DNA of 7,369 bases, taken from positions 1 to 7,369 of the forward strand of contig CAZBZG010000237.1 in the NCBI GenBank assembly GCA_964496245.1. The letters are read 5' to 3'. Under the pieces are notes generated by a model. That model worked only from the letters and a program-made list of their open reading frames with translations. It had not been told where the DNA came from and did no database searches. Every line of letters starts with the position of its first letter. The stretch's first letter is position 1. This stretch comes from CAZBZG01 sp964496245 (GTDB lineage Bacteria > Planctomycetota > SZUA-567). Below, one piece after another: positions 5,833-7,369 of the stretch. Both the position numbers and the translations under genes were made by a program.

Positions 5833-6831
5833 TCACGCCCGCGGGTGGAAGGCGTTGTAGGCGGTGTGGAGATGCTTCTGCTTGAGGTGGGTGTAGAGCT
5901 CGGTGGTGGCCAGATCCGCGTGGCCGAGGAGGTCCTGGACCACGCGCAGGTTGGCGCCGTTCTCCAAGAGATGCGTGGCAAAGCTGTGCCGGAGAAGGTG
6001 CGGGTACACGTTCTTGCCGATGCCGGCCTTGGCGGCCGTCCGCTTGACCACGCGGAAGACGTTCTCCCGATCGAGCCGCCGGCCGGTGCGGGAGAGGAAG
6101 ACGTGCGCCGGGCTGTGGGGGCGCGCGAGCAGGGGGCGCACGCCCGCGAGGTAGGCGTCGAGCGCCTCGCACGCCGCACGGCCGAGGGGGACCATGCGTT
6201 CCTTGCCGCCCTTGCCGTGGAGGCGCATGGTTCGCGCGTTCAGGTCCATGTCGCCCGTCCGCAGGTCGCAGACCTCGCTCACGCGTGCGCCCGTGGCATA
6301 GAAGACTTCGAGAATGGCGCGGTTGCGGAGGGAGAGAGGCGATACGCCGTCTTCGGCCTGCAGCAGCCGGTCGACTTCATCGGGACTGAGGTCGCTAGGG
6401 AGGTGCTTCCAGAGCCGGGGCTGGTCCACGATCTCGCAGGGATCAACCTCGGCCAGTCCCTCGTCCCGGCAGAAGCGGAAGAACATGCGCACGGCGATCA
6501 GCGCGCGCGCACGCGACGCCGGGCAGAGGCCGCGCTTTGCCAGGTCCGCCACGAAAGCGACCACGTCTGCTCCGCCTACGCGGTCGGGACGGGCGCGGCG
6601 GCGCGGCTCGAGAAAGGCTTCGAACAGGGCCAGGTCGTGGCCGTAGGCCAGTTCCGTGTTCCGGGCGAGACCGCACTCCACGCGCAGGTATTCGAGGAAT
6701 TGCCCCACAGCTGTGGACACGTCTGTGGCGGGCGCGGCTGCGGCGGCCGGACCGGCGCGCCGCGCAGCTTCCGTGCGTGAATGTTGCTCGCGGCGGAGGC
6801 GGGTGCGGGCGAAGAGGGCAGTGGCAGACAC
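5833..6831 (-). CDS. xerD: XerD-type tyrosine recombinase
   Basis: This site-specific recombinase probably resolves chromosome dimers at dif. The GTG start at 6831 gives 332 residues. An N-terminal SAM-like core-binding domain (about residues 38-125, containing FLEYLRVECGLARNT) precedes the catalytic domain. The catalytic set is complete: Arg183 (ATGARVSEV), Lys207 (HGKGGKER), His278 and Arg281 (PHLLRHSFATHLL), His304 (LLGHADLATT) and Tyr313 (ELYTHL). The C-terminus ends HPRA, as in E. coli XerD. The protein is about 30-35 residues longer than usual because of an Arg- and Ala-rich N-terminal extension. The start is supported by AGGAG at 6839-6843, 7 bases upstream and inside the ispF gene; only 2 bases separate the ispF stop from this GTG. 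Internal GTG codons near residues 38-42 lack a ribosome binding site. A housekeeping Xer protein is favoured over an integrase because no phage, integron or attachment features are nearby. Confidence 0.9.
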   Translation of the reverse strand: MSATALFARTRLRREQHSRTEAARRAGPAAAAAPATDVSTAVGQFLEYLRVECGLARNTELAYGHDLALFEAFLEPRRRARPDRVGGADVVAFVADLAKRGLCPASRARALIAVRMFFRFCRDEGLAEVDPCEIVDQPRLWKHLPSDLSPDEVDRLLQAEDGVSPLSLRNRAILEVFYATGARVSEVCDLRTGDMDLNARTMRLHGKGGKERMVPLGRAACEALDAYLAGVRPLLARPHSPAHVFLSRTGRRLDRENVFRVVKRTAAKAGIGKNVYPHLLRHSFATHLLENGANLRVVQDLLGHADLATTELYTHLKQKHLHTAYNAFHPRA

Positions 6832-6833
6832 GG

Positions 6834-7319
6834 CTAGGCTCCTGCAGGCAAGAGCAGCACCACGGCCTGGACCGAGATGGCCTCGCCGCGGCCCACCGGT
6901 CCGACTCCTTCGCCGGACTTGGCCTTGATGTTGATCTGCTGCGCGCGGCAGCCGCACAGGTCTGCGATGCGTGCGCGCATGGCGTCTTTGAACGGCGCGA
7001 GTTTGGGCCGCTCGAGCGAGACGACCGTGTCGAGATTGCCAAGCGCCTGGCCGGCCATGCGCATGCGTTCGATGGCGTGGGCGAGGAAGTCGGCGGACGC
7101 GCGGTCGCGGTTCTCCTCGTCCGCGTCCGGAAAGAGCTGGCCGATGTCGGGCGCGCCCAGCGCGCCGAGGATGGCGTCCGTGATGGCGTGGAGCAGGGCG
7201 TCCCCGTCCGAATGCGCGCGCACCCCGAGGTCGCAGGGGAGGGGGACTCCGCCCAGCTGCAGGCCCGTGCCGGGCACGAGGTTGTGCAGATCGCTTCCCA
7301 GACCGATGCGTGGTTGCAT
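6834..7319 (-). CDS. ispF: 2-C-methyl-D-erythritol 2,4-cyclodiphosphate synthase
   Basis: IspF catalyses the fifth step of the MEP isoprenoid pathway, cyclising CDP-methylerythritol 2-phosphate to the cyclodiphosphate with release of CMP. It is a cytoplasmic zinc-dependent trimer. The 161 residues match the family (E. coli 159). Asp10 and His12 (GSDLH) and His44 in SDGDALLHAITDAILG are the zinc ligands, each two positions from the E. coli equivalents. SLERPKLAPF and the C-terminal NIKAKSGEGVGPVGRGE match the CMP and phosphate binding regions. The start at 7319 has GGAGG (7327-7331 on +) 7 bases upstream. The stop lies 2 bases before the xerD start, so the two are probably one operon. On the - strand the upstream edge (7320-7369) shows an in-frame TAA after AGG CGC AAG (stop at 7359-7357), which may be the end of another gene whose body lies outside the window; this is not provable here. 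Confidence 0.96.
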   Translation of the reverse strand: MQPRIGLGSDLHNLVPGTGLQLGGVPLPCDLGVRAHSDGDALLHAITDAILGALGAPDIGQLFPDADEENRDRASADFLAHAIERMRMAGQALGNLDTVVSLERPKLAPFKDAMRARIADLCGCRAQQINIKAKSGEGVGPVGRGEAISVQAVVLLLPAGA

Positions 7320-7369
7320 ACGCCGCCCTCCGCAACGCCAAAGGCTCCGGCACCCGTTACTTGCGCCTG

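Noticed and set aside
3663..5885. A 740-codon open frame on the + strand
   Set aside because: It lies antisense to the carbamoyltransferase, is rich in Val, Glu, Arg and His as expected for the complement of a GC-rich gene, and has no domain pattern.
5803..6780. A 325-codon open frame on the + strand
   Set aside because: It is antisense to the recombinase, whose full catalytic set is present on the other strand; the product has no recognisable motif.
7343..7352. GGCTCCGGCA repeated at 3414-3423
   Set aside because: A single 10-base match in GC-rich DNA, positioned differently relative to the two downstream starts; chance is the simplest explanation.
5736..7353. Integron or phage-integrase setting for the recombinase
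   Set aside because: There are no cassettes, attC-like sites, excisionase or tRNA nearby, and the protein has the XerD-like HPRA end and a housekeeping neighbour.

Overview
The window is GC-rich and compact, with a single bacterial-type gene set. It resembles DNA from the Planctomycetota, Kiritimatiellota, Verrucomicrobiota or Hydrogenedentota, because a formylglycine-type sulfatase sits beside an anaerobic sulfatase-maturating enzyme, the MEP isoprenoid pathway is present, and GTG starts are common. This placement is an inference; no marker in the window fixes the phylum.

Layout. On the + strand, positions 3-1517 hold a sulfatase that has lost its N-terminus at the window edge. A 189-base gap follows, carrying a compact paired-palindrome element (1541-1613), and then a radical SAM/SPASM anaerobic sulfatase-maturating enzyme (1707-2900). 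All remaining genes are on the - strand and converge on this pair. In transcription order they are ispF (6834-7319), a XerD-type tyrosine recombinase (5833-6831, starting 2 bases after the ispF stop), a NodU/CmcH/SxtI-type carbamoyltransferase (3903-5729), a 54-residue DUF5989-type membrane protein (3726-3890), and, after a 318-base gap, a SxtJ-type membrane protein (2997-3407).

How the genes work together. The sulfatase and maturase form an enzyme-activator pair: the maturase converts the active-site cysteine of the sulfatase to formylglycine without oxygen. The carbamoyltransferase, DUF5989 and SxtJ-like proteins form a trio also known from the saxitoxin cluster (SxtI/K/J) and from many bacteria that make no saxitoxin. 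The small membrane proteins probably support or anchor the carbamoyl transfer, but the substrate cannot be read from this window. IspF and XerD are housekeeping functions that appear to be translationally coupled.

The most unusual sequence is not a gene. Between the sulfatase and the maturase, two inverted half-elements each consist of the same six-base foot (TCGGAG, containing GGAG) followed by a perfect 8-bp stem with a 4-base loop. The stems differ in sequence but both pair fully, and the two feet also pair with each other. This is the architecture of REP/BIME elements mobilised by RAYT (TnpA-REP) proteins. Other points of interest are the split gene order of the carbamoyltransferase trio, with its own candidate terminator, promoter and leader, and a hairpin covering the ribosome binding site and start codon of the carbamoyltransferase.
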